The notes under the pieces were generated by a model. The model made no database searches and was not told the origin of the DNA. It saw nothing but the letters and a program-made list of their open reading frames with translations. Both the position numbers and the translations under genes were made by a program. This document shows, piece by piece, positions 1-6,491 of a stretch of DNA of 22,516 nt. The DNA comes from an uncultured Eubacteriales bacterium (GTDB lineage: Bacteria > Bacillota > Clostridia > Oscillospirales > Oscillospiraceae): positions 1-22,516 of the forward strand of contig URCY01000028.1 of NCBI GenBank assembly GCA_900546415.1, written 5' to 3'. How positions within the stretch are numbered: position 1 is the stretch's first letter; every line of letters begins with the position of its first letter.

Positions 1-23
1 CTGACATGTTTTGGAGGTACGCT

Positions 24-308
24 ATGAAACTGAAGCCCCTTGCAGACCGTGTTCTGCTCAAGCCCGTTGAGGCGATGGAGACCACCGCTTCCGGCATCAT
101 TCTTTCCACTGCGAACAAGGAAAAGCCCGTGCTCTCCGAGGTCGTCGCGGTTGGCCCCGGCGGCATGGTGGACGGCAATGAAGTGAAGATGGAAGTTCGT
201 GTCGGCGACCGCGTGGTCGTGGCGAAATACTCCGGCACCGAGGTCAAGCTCGACGGCGTCGATTATTCCATCGTTCGCCAGAGCGACATTCTCGCGGTTG
301 TAGAATAA
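24..308 (+). CDS. groS: GroES co-chaperonin (10 kDa chaperonin)
   Basis: Encodes the 94-residue heptameric lid of the GroEL folding chamber, a cytosolic ATP-dependent protein-folding machine. The family pattern is clear: an N-terminal LKPLADRVLLKP strand, the mobile-loop region TTASGIILS (about residues 21-29), a VGPG turn, GDRVVVAKYSGTEVKLDG and a final DILAVVE. The length is normal. The start at 24 is chosen over an in-frame ATG at 6 because a GGAGG Shine-Dalgarno (13-17) sits 6 bp before it and the extra MFWRYA is not typical of GroES. groEL follows 18 bp downstream, so the two form the usual bicistron. The promoter and any CIRCE operator would lie left of the window and cannot be judged. 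Confidence 0.98.
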   Translation: MKLKPLADRVLLKPVEAMETTASGIILSTANKEKPVLSEVVAVGPGGMVDGNEVKMEVRVGDRVVVAKYSGTEVKLDGVDYSIVRQSDILAVVE

Positions 309-326
309 TTCAGGAGGCAGATTACT

Positions 327-1970
327 ATGGCAAAAATGATTGAATTCGGCGAGGACGCCCGCAAGAAGCTGCAAAGCGGCATTGACCAGCTTGCAAACAC
401 CGTGAAGGTCACGCTCGGCCCGAAGGGCCGCAACGTCGTGCTCGGCAAGAAGTACGGCGCTCCGCTCATCACGAACGACGGCGTCACGATCGCCAAGGAC
501 GTGGAGCTGGAGGATCCGTTTGAGAACATGGGCGCGCAGCTCGTCCGCGAGGTCGCGACCAAGACCAACGACGTCGCCGGTGACGGCACGACCACCGCGA
601 CCCTGCTGGCGCAGGCCATCGTCCGCGAGGGCCTGAAGAACGTCTCTGCCGGTGCAAACCCGATGGTCATGCGCAAGGGTATGCAGAAGGCGGTCGACAC
701 CGCCATCGAGGCCATTAAGGAAAATTCGCAGGCCGTCAACGGCAGCGCGGACATCGCGCGCGTCGGCACGGTCTCCAGCGGCGACGAGGAGATCGGCAAG
801 CTGATCGCCGAGGCCATGGAGAAGGTCAGCGCCTCCGGCGTCATCACCATCGAGGAATCCAAGACCGCCGAGACCGGCCTGGACGTCGTCGAGGGTATGC
901 AGTTCGACCGCGGCTACATCTCCCCCTATATGGTCACCGACACCGACAAGATGGAGGCCGTCGTCGACGACCCGTATATCCTCATTACCGACAAGAAGAT
1001 CTCTGCCATTCAGGACATCCTGCCCATTCTGGAGCAGATCGTCAAGGGCGGCCAGAAGCTCGTCATCATCGCTGAGGACGTCGAGGGCGACGCGCTGTCG
1101 ACCCTGCTGGTCAACCGTCTGCGCGGCAGCTTCAACTGCGTCTGCGTGAAGGCGCCCGGCTTCGGCGACCGCCGCAAGGAGATGCTCCGCGACATCGCCA
1201 TCCTGACCGGCGGCACCTATGTTGCCTCCGAGCTGAACATGAACCTCGCCGACGTGCAGCTGTCCGACCTCGGCCGTGCCCGCCAGATGAAGGTCAACAA
1301 GGACAACACCGTCATCGTCGACGGCTGCGGCGACCCGGCCGCCATTCAGGAGCGCATCCACGAGATCAAGTCCGCCATCAGCGTCACCACCTCCGACTAC
1401 GACCGCGAGAAGCTGCAGGAGCGTCTTGCGAAGCTGTCCGGCGGCGTCGCGGTCATCCGCGTCGGCGCGCAGACCGAGGTCGCCATGAAGGAGCAGAAGC
1501 TCCGCGTCGAGGACGCCCTCAACGCGACCCGCGCGGCCGTTGAGGAAGGCATCGTCGCAGGCGGCGGCACGGCGTTCGTCAACGCCATCCCGGCCGTTGA
1601 GAAGCTCGTTGCGAAGCTCAGCGGCGACGAAAAGACCGGCGCGTCCATCATCGCCAAGGCGCTGCAGGCCCCGATCCGCCAGATCGCCGAGAACGCCGGT
1701 GTCGACGGCTCCGTCGTCTTTGAGAAGATCAAGAACAGCCGCAAGGTCGGCTATGGCTACGACGCCTATCATGCGACCTATTGCGACATGATCCCGAGCG
1801 GCATCGTCGACCCGACCAAGGTCACGCGCACCGCGCTCGAGAACGCCGCCTCCATCGGCGCCTGCGTCCTGACGACCGAGTCGATCGTCACCGACAAGCC
1901 CGACCCCGCAGGCGATGCGGCCGCCGCAGCAGCGGCAGGCGCAGCCGGCGGCATGGGCGGCATGTATTGA
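327..1970 (+). CDS. groL: GroEL chaperonin (Hsp60)
   Basis: A 547-residue chaperonin subunit, of normal length, forming double heptameric rings that fold proteins in an ATP-driven cycle with GroES. Visible hallmarks are the ATP site with NDGVTIAKD and NDVAGDGTTTAT (about residues 50-95), DALNATRAAVEEGIVAGGG carrying the catalytic Asp (about 395-415), and a C-terminal Ala/Gly-rich tail ending GGMGGMY. A strong AGGAGG (312-317) precedes the ATG. The equatorial C-terminal part (YGYDAYHATYCDM...) departs somewhat from the usual wording but keeps the DPTKVTR block. It is followed by a strong terminator, so groESL is a closed unit. Confidence 0.98.
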   Translation: MAKMIEFGEDARKKLQSGIDQLANTVKVTLGPKGRNVVLGKKYGAPLITNDGVTIAKDVELEDPFENMGAQLVREVATKTNDVAGDGTTTATLLAQAIVREGLKNVSAGANPMVMRKGMQKAVDTAIEAIKENSQAVNGSADIARVGTVSSGDEEIGKLIAEAMEKVSASGVITIEESKTAETGLDVVEGMQFDRGYISPYMVTDTDKMEAVVDDPYILITDKKISAIQDILPILEQIVKGGQKLVIIAEDVEGDALSTLLVNRLRGSFNCVCVKAPGFGDRRKEMLRDIAILTGGTYVASELNMNLADVQLSDLGRARQMKVNKDNTVIVDGCGDPAAIQERIHEIKSAISVTTSDYDREKLQERLAKLSGGVAVIRVGAQTEVAMKEQKLRVEDALNATRAAVEEGIVAGGGTAFVNAIPAVEKLVAKLSGDEKTGASIIAKALQAPIRQIAENAGVDGSVVFEKIKNSRKVGYGYDAYHATYCDMIPSGIVDPTKVTRTALENAASIGACVLTTESIVTDKPDPAGDAAAAAAAGAAGGMGGMY

Positions 1971-2005
1971 TCGCCAAGCGCGTCAATGCCTGACTGAACC
2001 GAATT

Positions 2006-2044
2006 AAAACGCTCCCTCCGCGCACCGCGCGGAGGGAGCGTTTT
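2006..2044 (+). terminator. Rho-independent terminator of groESL
   Basis: A perfect 14-bp GC-rich stem (2010-2023 with 2027-2040) and a 3-nt loop (ACC), extended by AAAA/TTTT (2006-2009/2041-2044) to 18 bp. The T run on the + strand follows the stem directly. It sits 36 bp after the groEL stop codon. Confidence 0.93.
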
Positions 2045-2057
2045 ATGCAGAGCGGCA

Positions 2058-2086
2058 TTGACACGCGTCGCAGTATGCGTTATAAT
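2058..2086 (+). promoter_or_regulatory. Sigma-A promoter, consensus-perfect
   Basis: TTGACA (2058-2063), a 17-bp spacer and TATAAT (2081-2086): both hexamers match the housekeeping consensus at every base with ideal spacing. The start codon of the small membrane protein at 2134 lies about 40 bp downstream of the predicted transcription start. Confidence 0.88.
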
Positions 2087-2133
2087 ATAACCGAGGGAAG
2101 AAAACGGCGAGCACAAAAAGGAGGCGCGCTTTC

Positions 2134-2532
2134 ATGAAAAGACAGTATATCCCCGAAAATCCCTGTGTTCTTTCTTTTTCAAGAGAAAAATGGGTATCCT
2201 TTAATACTCGACAGCCGGATCTGAAAACCGGTCGGATGATCGAGGTCAAGCACCCGGTTTTATTTCGGCTCGTCTTCTTTTTGCTTTTGCCGGTGTTGCA
2301 GTGCATGACGCTGCTTGTGGGCTTTCTGATCGGTTTTGATTCAAAGCATTGGGAATTGATCGTCACGCTTCTTGGGTGGGTTGCCCTTGCGGCGCTGTTT
2401 GCTTATTTCATAAGAGGCGGCGATCTGTTTCGCTGGGAGATCGCGCCGACGTCGGATGACGGGGCGTATTTTGAAGACAACGCAGACGTATCGCAATGCA
2501 AAAATCAGTCCGTCGGACGAAGAGACGCCTGA
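2134..2532 (+). CDS. Orphan two-helix membrane protein, unknown function
   Basis: A 132-residue protein that I do not recognise. It has a polar N-terminus (about residues 1-38), a first hydrophobic segment (about 42-68, PVLFRLVFFLLLPVLQ... into LLVGFLIGF), a second (about 74-93, LIVTLLGWVALAALFAYF), and an acidic polar tail. A strong AAAGGAGG (2117-2124) precedes the ATG, and the promoter upstream has perfect consensus hexamers. The DNA is visibly less GC-rich than the neighbouring groEL and dcw genes, and the gene stands alone between the groESL terminator and a repeat element, which suggests an accessory gene. Two helices with little else could suit a small regulatory or immunity-type membrane protein, but nothing in the sequence decides this. 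Confidence 0.75.
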   Translation: MKRQYIPENPCVLSFSREKWVSFNTRQPDLKTGRMIEVKHPVLFRLVFFLLLPVLQCMTLLVGFLIGFDSKHWELIVTLLGWVALAALFAYFIRGGDLFRWEIAPTSDDGAYFEDNADVSQCKNQSVGRRDA

Positions 2533-2558
2533 CTGCGGAGCGGAATAGGGATAAGCTA

Positions 2559-2742
2559 GGGAACCTCTGATACTGATTCTTGGAAACCTCTGAATCAATC
2601 GTCTGCGGCGCTCAGTGGGTCTTTTGCCCCAACTTTTCGGTTTGAAAATCTTGAAATACGTAAAGGATTCCTGCAATTTTCAAACCTTAATTTGGAACAA
2701 AATCCCTCGCTGACCACTCTTGCGATTGAATCAGAGCTTCCC
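2559..2742. repeat. Palindromic repeat element, copy 1 (MITE-like)
   Basis: A 184-bp non-coding element. The left end GGGAACCTCTGA (2559-2570) and the reverse complement of the right end, GGGAAGCTCTGATT, are near-identical terminal inverted repeats. The end motif is repeated at 2582-2592, so the left side carries it twice. The whole stretch 2581-2742 is an imperfect palindrome: two arms of about 68 bp, the innermost 11 bp perfect (GGTTTGAAAAT 2639-2649 with ATTTTCAAACC 2676-2686), around a 26-nt loop. Related copies lie at 21392-21569 and 22462-22516. No transposase and no convincing target duplication is visible. Confidence 0.85.
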
Positions 2743-2771
2743 AAAAAACAGTCGTGCAGAGGCACGTGCAA

Positions 2772-2802
2772 AAACGCCGCGAGGACAAACCCCGCGGCGT
2801 TT
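2772..2802 (-). terminator. Terminator downstream of ftsZ
   Basis: A 10-bp stem AAACGCCGCG (2772-2781) with CGCGGCGTTT (2793-2802), 5 bp past the ftsZ stop codon. On the - strand the stem is followed by a short T run. It could also stop + strand transcription coming from the small membrane protein gene. Confidence 0.8.
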
Positions 2803-2807
2803 GATGC

Positions 2808-3911
2808 TTATTTGTTGAAGATCTTGAAGATCTCATCGATGTCGTCGATGTTGGAGGTGTCGACCTTCGGCTTCTCGCGGCTCGCGTTCGGCGCGGAGGC
2901 GGACTTCCCGGCCGCTGCGGAGAACACGCCGCGCGCGGGAGCGCTCTCGGGCTGCTTTTTGTCGTCAAAGCCGGTGGCAATGACCGTGACGCGCATTTCG
3001 TCCTCAAACTCCTCGGAGAAGGTCGCGCCGAAGATGATGTTGGCCTCGGGATTGGCCGCCTCCATGACGATGTTGGCGGCGGTCTCGACGTCGTCCAGCT
3101 CGAGATCGGCGGAGCCGGTCACATTGATGAGCACGCCGGTCGCGCCGTTGATGGACGTTTCGAGCAGCGGGCTTGCCACGGCGGCCATCGCCGCCTGCTC
3201 GGCCTTCTCACGGCCGCTGGCCGTGCCGACGCCCATATGCGCGCGTCCCGCGTTCTTCATGACGGCGGAGACATCCGCAAAATCAAGGTTGATGATGACG
3301 CGGTCGGAATAGCCGACCAGCTCGGAGATGGACATCACAGCCTGCTTCAGGACGTCGTCGGCAATGCCGAAGGCGTTGGCGAAGGTGATCTTCTGATCGG
3401 TGACGTACTTCAGGCGGTCATTCGGGATGATGATGAGGGAGTCGACCTTGCTGCTCAGCGCGGAAATGCCCTCCTCAGCCTGCTTCATGCGGTTCGCGCC
3501 CTCAAAGCGAAAGGGCTTTGTGACGACGCCGACGGTCAGGATACCGGCCTCGTGCGCAAGGTCGGCAATGATCGGCGCGGCGCCCGTGCCGGTGCCGCCG
3601 CCCATACCGGCGGTGATAAAGACCATATCCGTGCCCTCGAGAACCTTCGAGATGGCTGCGCGGCTCTCCTCGGCGGACTTTTTGCCGATCTCGGGCTTGG
3701 AGCCTGCGCCCATGCCGCCGGTCAGCTTTTCGCCGATCTGGAGCTTATTCTCGCACTTGGACTTGTTGAGATCCTGACGGTCGGTGTTCACGACCATGAA
3801 TTCCACGCCGCCGATCTTGCTGGCAATCATGCGGTTGACAACGTTGTTGCCGGCGCCGCCGACGCCGATGACCTTGATTTTAACGACCTTATCTTCAAAA
3901 ACTTCGGACAT
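2808..3911 (-). CDS. ftsZ: Cell division protein FtsZ
   Basis: Tubulin-like GTPase (367 residues) that polymerises into the cytokinetic Z-ring. Visible: VIGVGGAGNNVVNRM (about 14-28), the nucleotide-binding GGGTGTG loop (104-110), the T7 catalytic-loop segment NLDFADV, and a short linker to a C-terminal peptide. That peptide, NIDDIDEIFKIFNK, keeps the acidic-then-hydrophobic layout of the FtsA/SepF-binding tail but not the usual IPxFLR wording. The ATG at 3911 is chosen because AGGAGGAG (3920-3927) lies 8 bp upstream; an in-frame ATG 14 codons earlier lacks this. It is the last gene of the dcw cluster, 174 bp from ftsQ, with its own promoter and no ftsA before it. Confidence 0.98.
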   Translation of the reverse strand: MSEVFEDKVVKIKVIGVGGAGNNVVNRMIASKIGGVEFMVVNTDRQDLNKSKCENKLQIGEKLTGGMGAGSKPEIGKKSAEESRAAISKVLEGTDMVFITAGMGGGTGTGAAPIIADLAHEAGILTVGVVTKPFRFEGANRMKQAEEGISALSSKVDSLIIIPNDRLKYVTDQKITFANAFGIADDVLKQAVMSISELVGYSDRVIINLDFADVSAVMKNAGRAHMGVGTASGREKAEQAAMAAVASPLLETSINGATGVLINVTGSADLELDDVETAANIVMEAANPEANIIFGATFSEEFEDEMRVTVIATGFDDKKQPESAPARGVFSAAAGKSASAPNASREKPKVDTSNIDDIDEIFKIFNK

Positions 3912-3919
3912 ATTCAAAT

Positions 3920-3987
3920 CTCCTCCTATGTACATGGGAATCGTTATTTTCACAATTGAAGCTGCGCGCCCCGTCCGGAAGGAGGAG
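3920..3987 (-). promoter_or_regulatory. ftsZ leader: Shine-Dalgarno and matching anti-Shine-Dalgarno
   Basis: On the - strand the ftsZ Shine-Dalgarno AGGAGGAG (3927-3920) is exactly complementary over 8 nt to CTCCTCCT (3987-3980) in the same predicted leader. Pairing would form an 8-bp stem closing a 52-nt loop and would hide the ribosome binding site. The complementarity is visible directly; a regulatory role is inference. Confidence 0.45.
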
Positions 3988-4010
3988 CCGCTTTCTTTTT
4001 ATACTGTTCT

Positions 4011-4039
4011 ATTTTACCTTGATTTAAGCGTCAGGTCAA
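4011..4039 (-). promoter_or_regulatory. Sigma-A promoter of ftsZ
   Basis: On the - strand TTGACC (4039-4034), a 17-bp spacer and TAAAAT (4016-4011). It lies in the AT-rich gap between ftsQ and ftsZ and would give a leader of roughly 90 nt. It would allow ftsZ to be expressed apart from the long mraZ-started operon. Confidence 0.8.
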
Positions 4040-4085
4040 TAGAAATTCTTGAATTTTGTAAAAATAATTTCAAAACGCGCACCGA

Positions 4086-5186
4086 TCAGCTGTCCAGACG
4101 GACGTGCGCCTGATCGCCGTCGCTCAGGGTCAGGTCGATCGAGCCGGTGGCGTAATCCTTCTGCTGGGCGATGACCGTTTTCAAAAATTCAAGCTTATAT
4201 GCCAGCCGTTCGCTGCTGCCGAGGTGAACCTCGAAGCGATCCTCGTAATACGCGGTGATCTTGCTGGCGGAGCCGACCGTCACGGACGTGATCTGCTCGG
4301 TCAGCTCGGCGGCATCCAGCTCTGTCATCACAGTCCTCACCGTCTCGGTCAGACCGCCGCCGATCGACGCCGCCTGCCCGACCTGCGGGCTTTGCAGCGT
4401 CGCGCCCTGGATCACGACGTGCTGCCTGGCGTCCTTTTCGTTGACCTTTTCAGCGACCTTGCCCCCGGCGGTGACAAGATAATACACGCCGGATTCGTCC
4501 GTCATGGCAAAGGTCGTCTCATACTCCGTGACCGTGATGACCAGCGTATCCGGAAGCTGACGCGTCACCTGCACCGTGTTGACGTAGGGCAGGGCGGCCA
4601 GCACGTTCCCGGCGACCTCGCCGCGCGACATGGTCAGCAGATTGTCGCCCTTGGCCACGCCGCAGGCATCGACGACCTGCTGAGCGGAATATTTTGAGTT
4701 GCCGTAGACCTTCACGTCCTGCACGCGGAAGAAGATCACCATGCTCAGCACGACGGCGATCACGATGCCCGCCATCACGGCGATCCGTTTCCATGCGGCC
4801 TTGCCGATGCGCATCCGCGTGCGCTGCTTTGCCTGACGCTGCTGTTTCCTGCGCTGCCCCTGCAAATAGTTGCTCTCCTTGCGCTCCTCGCGGTGGCGCT
4901 GCGCAGTCTGTGCGGCGCGGGAGCTGCGCGCCGGGCTCGGCACACGCTGCCGGCGCTCCGGCTCGGCTTGGCGGCGCGGACGCTCCGCCGTCTGACGGGG
5001 GTGCTCCGGCGCGGACGTCGGCTGCTCCGGCTGCTGCGCCGCCGCGCGGCGGCGTTCCTCCCGCTGGCGCTGGGCCTCCAGCGCCGCCGGGGAGGTGCGG
5101 CGTTTTTTCTTCACCGGCTGTGCCGGACGCGCGGCGCGCTCCGCCTGCGTCGGGCGTCTGCGCCGATCGTTGCTTTCGTGTTCCAT
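4086..5186 (-). CDS. ftsQ: Divisome protein FtsQ/DivIB with long basic N-terminal extension
   Basis: A bitopic membrane protein of 366 residues that links divisome parts outside the membrane. The order is a very long Arg/Gln/Pro/Ala-rich cytoplasmic region (about 1-134), one transmembrane helix (about 135-153, IAVMAGIVIAVVLSMVIFF), a POTRA-type domain (about 155-225, VQDVKVYGNSKYSAQQVVDACGV... to LVITVTEYE), then the FtsQ/DivIB beta domain. The cytoplasmic part is several times longer than that of Bacillus DivIB and looks disordered. The start codon lies 8 bp after the murA stop, with only a weak AGG-type ribosome site, suggesting translational coupling. Assignment rests on the TM-POTRA layout plus the location before ftsZ. 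Confidence 0.9.
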   Translation of the reverse strand: MEHESNDRRRRPTQAERAARPAQPVKKKRRTSPAALEAQRQREERRRAAAQQPEQPTSAPEHPRQTAERPRRQAEPERRQRVPSPARSSRAAQTAQRHREERKESNYLQGQRRKQQRQAKQRTRMRIGKAAWKRIAVMAGIVIAVVLSMVIFFRVQDVKVYGNSKYSAQQVVDACGVAKGDNLLTMSRGEVAGNVLAALPYVNTVQVTRQLPDTLVITVTEYETTFAMTDESGVYYLVTAGGKVAEKVNEKDARQHVVIQGATLQSPQVGQAASIGGGLTETVRTVMTELDAAELTEQITSVTVGSASKITAYYEDRFEVHLGSSERLAYKLEFLKTVIAQQKDYATGSIDLTLSDGDQAHVRLDS

Positions 5187-5194
5187 CCGCTATC

Positions 5195-6448
5195 CTACCC
5201 TTCTATGTATTCGATCTGGGCGCAGCAGGCTCTGAGCCTCGCGGCCAGGGCCGCATAGCCGCGCTCGATGTGCTCCGTCTGTGTGATCCTGCTCTCGCCG
5301 TGCGCCGCGAGCGCCGCCGTGACCATGGCCGCGCCGCCGCGCAGATCCGTCGCGGCAACCTCTGCGCCGTGCAGCTCGCGCACGCCGCGGATCACCGCGC
5401 AGCGTTTTGTCGTTAAAATATTCGCGCCCATGCGCCGCAGAGCCGGGACGTGGCGCAGGCGGTCGGAGAAGATCGTCTCCTCCATCACGCTGTCGCCGCG
5501 CGCAGTGCTCAGCGCCGCCATAACGGGCGCCTGCGCGTCGGTCGGAAAGCCAGGATACGGCGCCGTCCGAATGGGGCTGACCGCCCGCCAGCGGGGGCAG
5601 GTCACGCACAGGGCGTTCTCCGTCTCGCGCAGGATGCAGCCGCCGCGCGCAAAGACCTCCGTCACGGCGCGAAGGTCGGACGGGCACGAGCCGCAGAGCA
5701 GCAGCTCGCCGCGCGTCGCGGCCGCCATGGACAGGAAGGTCGCCGTCTCGATGCGGTCGGGCATCACGGTGTGCTCCGCGCCGTGCAGCGGCTTTTTCCC
5801 GGTGACGCGCAGCACGGACGTGCCCTCGCCGCGAATCTGTGCGCCGCAGGCACGCAGAAACCGGATCAGGTCGCAGATCTCCGGCTCTCTCGCGGCGTTG
5901 CAGAGCACCGTCTCGCCCTCCGCGCCCAGCGCGGCCAGCAGCAGATTCTCCGTCGCGCCCACGCTGGGGATCGGCAGGGCGATCGTGCAGCCGCGCAGAC
6001 GTCCGGCCGTGCAGCGCACGCATTCAGCCTGCCCGTCGCAGTGCGCGCCGAGCAGACGCAGACCGCGCAGATGCAGGTCGATCGGCCGTTCCCCGAGGAC
6101 GCAGCCGCCCGGCTGAGCCATCTGCGCCTCGCCGAAGCGCGCGACGAGCGCGCCCAGAAAGATCACGGCCGCGCGCATTTTCTTCATCGCCTGCGGGGAT
6201 ATCTCCGTCCGGCAGGCGGGTTCTGTGTCAACGGCAAGCGTACCGCCGCAGCGCCGCACCCGGCAGCCAAGGCTTCTTAATATCCCGACCGCCGCGTCCA
6301 CGTCGGAAATCGCGGGACAGTTATGCAGCACGCATTGCGAGCCTGTCGCAAGCGTCGCCGCCAAAATGGGCAGAACGCTGTTTTTCGCGCCGCAGATCTG
6401 CACCGCGCCGCGCAGGGGCGTTCCGCCTCGGATCAAATATGCGCCCAT
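5195..6448 (-). CDS. murA: UDP-N-acetylglucosamine 1-carboxyvinyltransferase MurA
   Basis: Catalyses the first committed step of peptidoglycan synthesis in the cytosol, transferring enolpyruvate from PEP to UDP-GlcNAc. It is 417 residues, a typical length. Visible: GAKNS with the substrate-binding Lys-Asn (K22, N23), PGGCVLGERPIDLH with the PEP-binding and fosfomycin-target cysteine (C116), and PYPGFPTDAQAP. The presence of Cys rather than Asp predicts fosfomycin sensitivity at the enzyme level, from family knowledge. The ATG at 6448 with GGAGG (6456-6460) 7 bp upstream is preferred over a TTG two codons earlier. A hairpin covers this ribosome binding site (6450-6475). It lies between murG and ftsQ on the same strand. 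Confidence 0.97.
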   Translation of the reverse strand: MGAYLIRGGTPLRGAVQICGAKNSVLPILAATLATGSQCVLHNCPAISDVDAAVGILRSLGCRVRRCGGTLAVDTEPACRTEISPQAMKKMRAAVIFLGALVARFGEAQMAQPGGCVLGERPIDLHLRGLRLLGAHCDGQAECVRCTAGRLRGCTIALPIPSVGATENLLLAALGAEGETVLCNAAREPEICDLIRFLRACGAQIRGEGTSVLRVTGKKPLHGAEHTVMPDRIETATFLSMAAATRGELLLCGSCPSDLRAVTEVFARGGCILRETENALCVTCPRWRAVSPIRTAPYPGFPTDAQAPVMAALSTARGDSVMEETIFSDRLRHVPALRRMGANILTTKRCAVIRGVRELHGAEVAATDLRGGAAMVTAALAAHGESRITQTEHIERGYAALAARLRACCAQIEYIEG

Positions 6449-6449
6449 A

Positions 6450-6475
6450 GGCAAACCTCCAAACGGAAATTTGCC
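6450..6475 (-). promoter_or_regulatory. Hairpin occluding the murA ribosome binding site
   Basis: On the - strand GGCAAATTTCC (6475-6465), loop GTTT, then GGAGGTTTGCC (6460-6450): an 11-bp stem when read as RNA, with two consecutive G-U pairs. The 3' arm contains the murA GGAGG and ends one base before the start codon. The murG stop codon lies only about 17 nt upstream, so a terminating ribosome would be expected to melt it. Confidence 0.55.
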
Positions 6476-6491
6476 CCATCCTATGCACGAT

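Noticed and set aside
6..23. Earlier in-frame ATG for groES
   Set aside because: The GGAGG at 13-17 is placed for the ATG at 24, and the extra residues do not match GroES N-termini.
1..23. CIRCE operator for groESL
   Set aside because: Only 23 bp precede groES in the window and no CIRCE half-site is visible in them; it may lie further left.
2559..2742. Copy 1 of the repeat as a plain transcription terminator
   Set aside because: The arms are far too long and imperfect, there is no T run at the ends, and related copies occur upstream of genes.
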